NCBI GenBank assembly: GCA_946885755.1 | Contig: CAMPHB010000067.1 | Span: 1-6,874 of the forward strand | Length of the DNA: 6,874 nt | From: an uncultured Methylophaga sp. | GTDB lineage: Bacteria > Pseudomonadota > Gammaproteobacteria > Nitrosococcales > Methylophagaceae | Direction of reading: 5' to 3' | Shown here: positions 6,693 to 6,874 of the stretch, piece by piece | Layout of the letters: every line of letters starts with the position of its first letter | Numbering within the stretch: the stretch's first letter is position 1 | Translations under genes and position numbers: made by a program | The notes under the pieces: model-generated | What the model saw: only the letters and a program-made list of their open reading frames with translations | Database searches by the model: none | Told to the model about the DNA's origin: nothing

Positions 6693-6874
6693 GTGTCAGA
6701 AAGTCAGAAACAATCCCCCATGACGATTTTTCTCGCTTTTCTGAAACTCGGCGTCACCGCATTCGGCGGGCCGATTGCCCATATTGGTTTTTACCGTGAA
6801 GCATTTGTGAAACAACGCCAGTGGCTCGATGAAAAAACCTTTGCCCAGCTGCTTGCCGTTTGTCAGTTCCTGCC
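6693..6874 (+). CDS. chrA: Chromate transporter ChrA-family protein, N-terminal part
   Basis: Only the first 60 residues are present; the gene runs off the window end. The sequence after about residue 10 is the conserved start of the CHR domain: FLKLGVTAFGGPIAHIGFY (16-34), then VKQRQWLDEKTFAQLLAVCQFLP (38 to the end). The FGGP-x-AHI and CQ-x-LP motifs are characteristic of ChrA, an inner-membrane exporter of chromate (long-chain form) or a half-length partner of unknown substrate. The length class cannot be judged here. I chose GTG at 6693 because AAGGAG at 6681-6686 sits 6 nt upstream. An ATG at 6720, nine codons later, is the alternative but has no ribosome binding site. It lies 18 bp after the rluD stop with no terminator, so the two are probably co-transcribed. 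Confidence 0.85.
   Translation, partial: MSESQKQSPMTIFLAFLKLGVTAFGGPIAHIGFYREAFVKQRQWLDEKTFAQLLAVCQFL

Overview
The window looks like chromosomal DNA from a gammaproteobacterium. The L28, L33, MutM and RluD proteins all read like gammaproteobacterial versions, and rpmB-rpmG with mutM nearby is a familiar gammaproteobacterial neighbourhood. Genus cannot be fixed from the sequence. The small sulfide-dehydrogenase-like cytochrome c and the chromate-transporter start would fit a marine, sulfur- or C1-metabolising lineage, but this is only a guess. Gene density is very high. I see no RNA gene, insertion sequence, CRISPR array or attachment site.

Layout. Positions 95-502 hold the ribosomal pair rpmB and rpmG, preceded by a likely extended -10 promoter and closed by a strong intrinsic terminator (526-550). 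Positions 621-4529 hold a four-gene cassette: an ABC ATPase (GldA-like), an ABC-2 type permease (GldF-like), a membrane-anchored extracytoplasmic protein (GldG-like) and a DUF4340 protein. The ATPase and permease would form an inner-membrane ABC machine, and the other two are probably periplasm-facing partners. mutM (4529-5347) follows with its start codon overlapping the last cassette stop, so all five genes appear to be one translationally coupled operon. A small secreted c-type cytochrome lies on the minus strand (5348-5629), its stop directly abutting that of mutM. Divergent from it, behind a perfect TATAAT box, is rluD (5709-6674), followed after 18 bp by the start of a chromate-transporter (ChrA-family) gene that runs off the window.

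The most notable point is arrangement. The usual rpmB-rpmG-mutM order is split by the Gld-like cassette, so mutM, a DNA-repair gene, now appears to depend on the transcription and translation of a transporter of unknown function. Around rluD, the neighbours often seen in this class (bamD divergent, pgeF downstream) are replaced by a cytochrome and a chromate transporter. No wholly novel system is evident; the Gld-like cassette is the least understood part.
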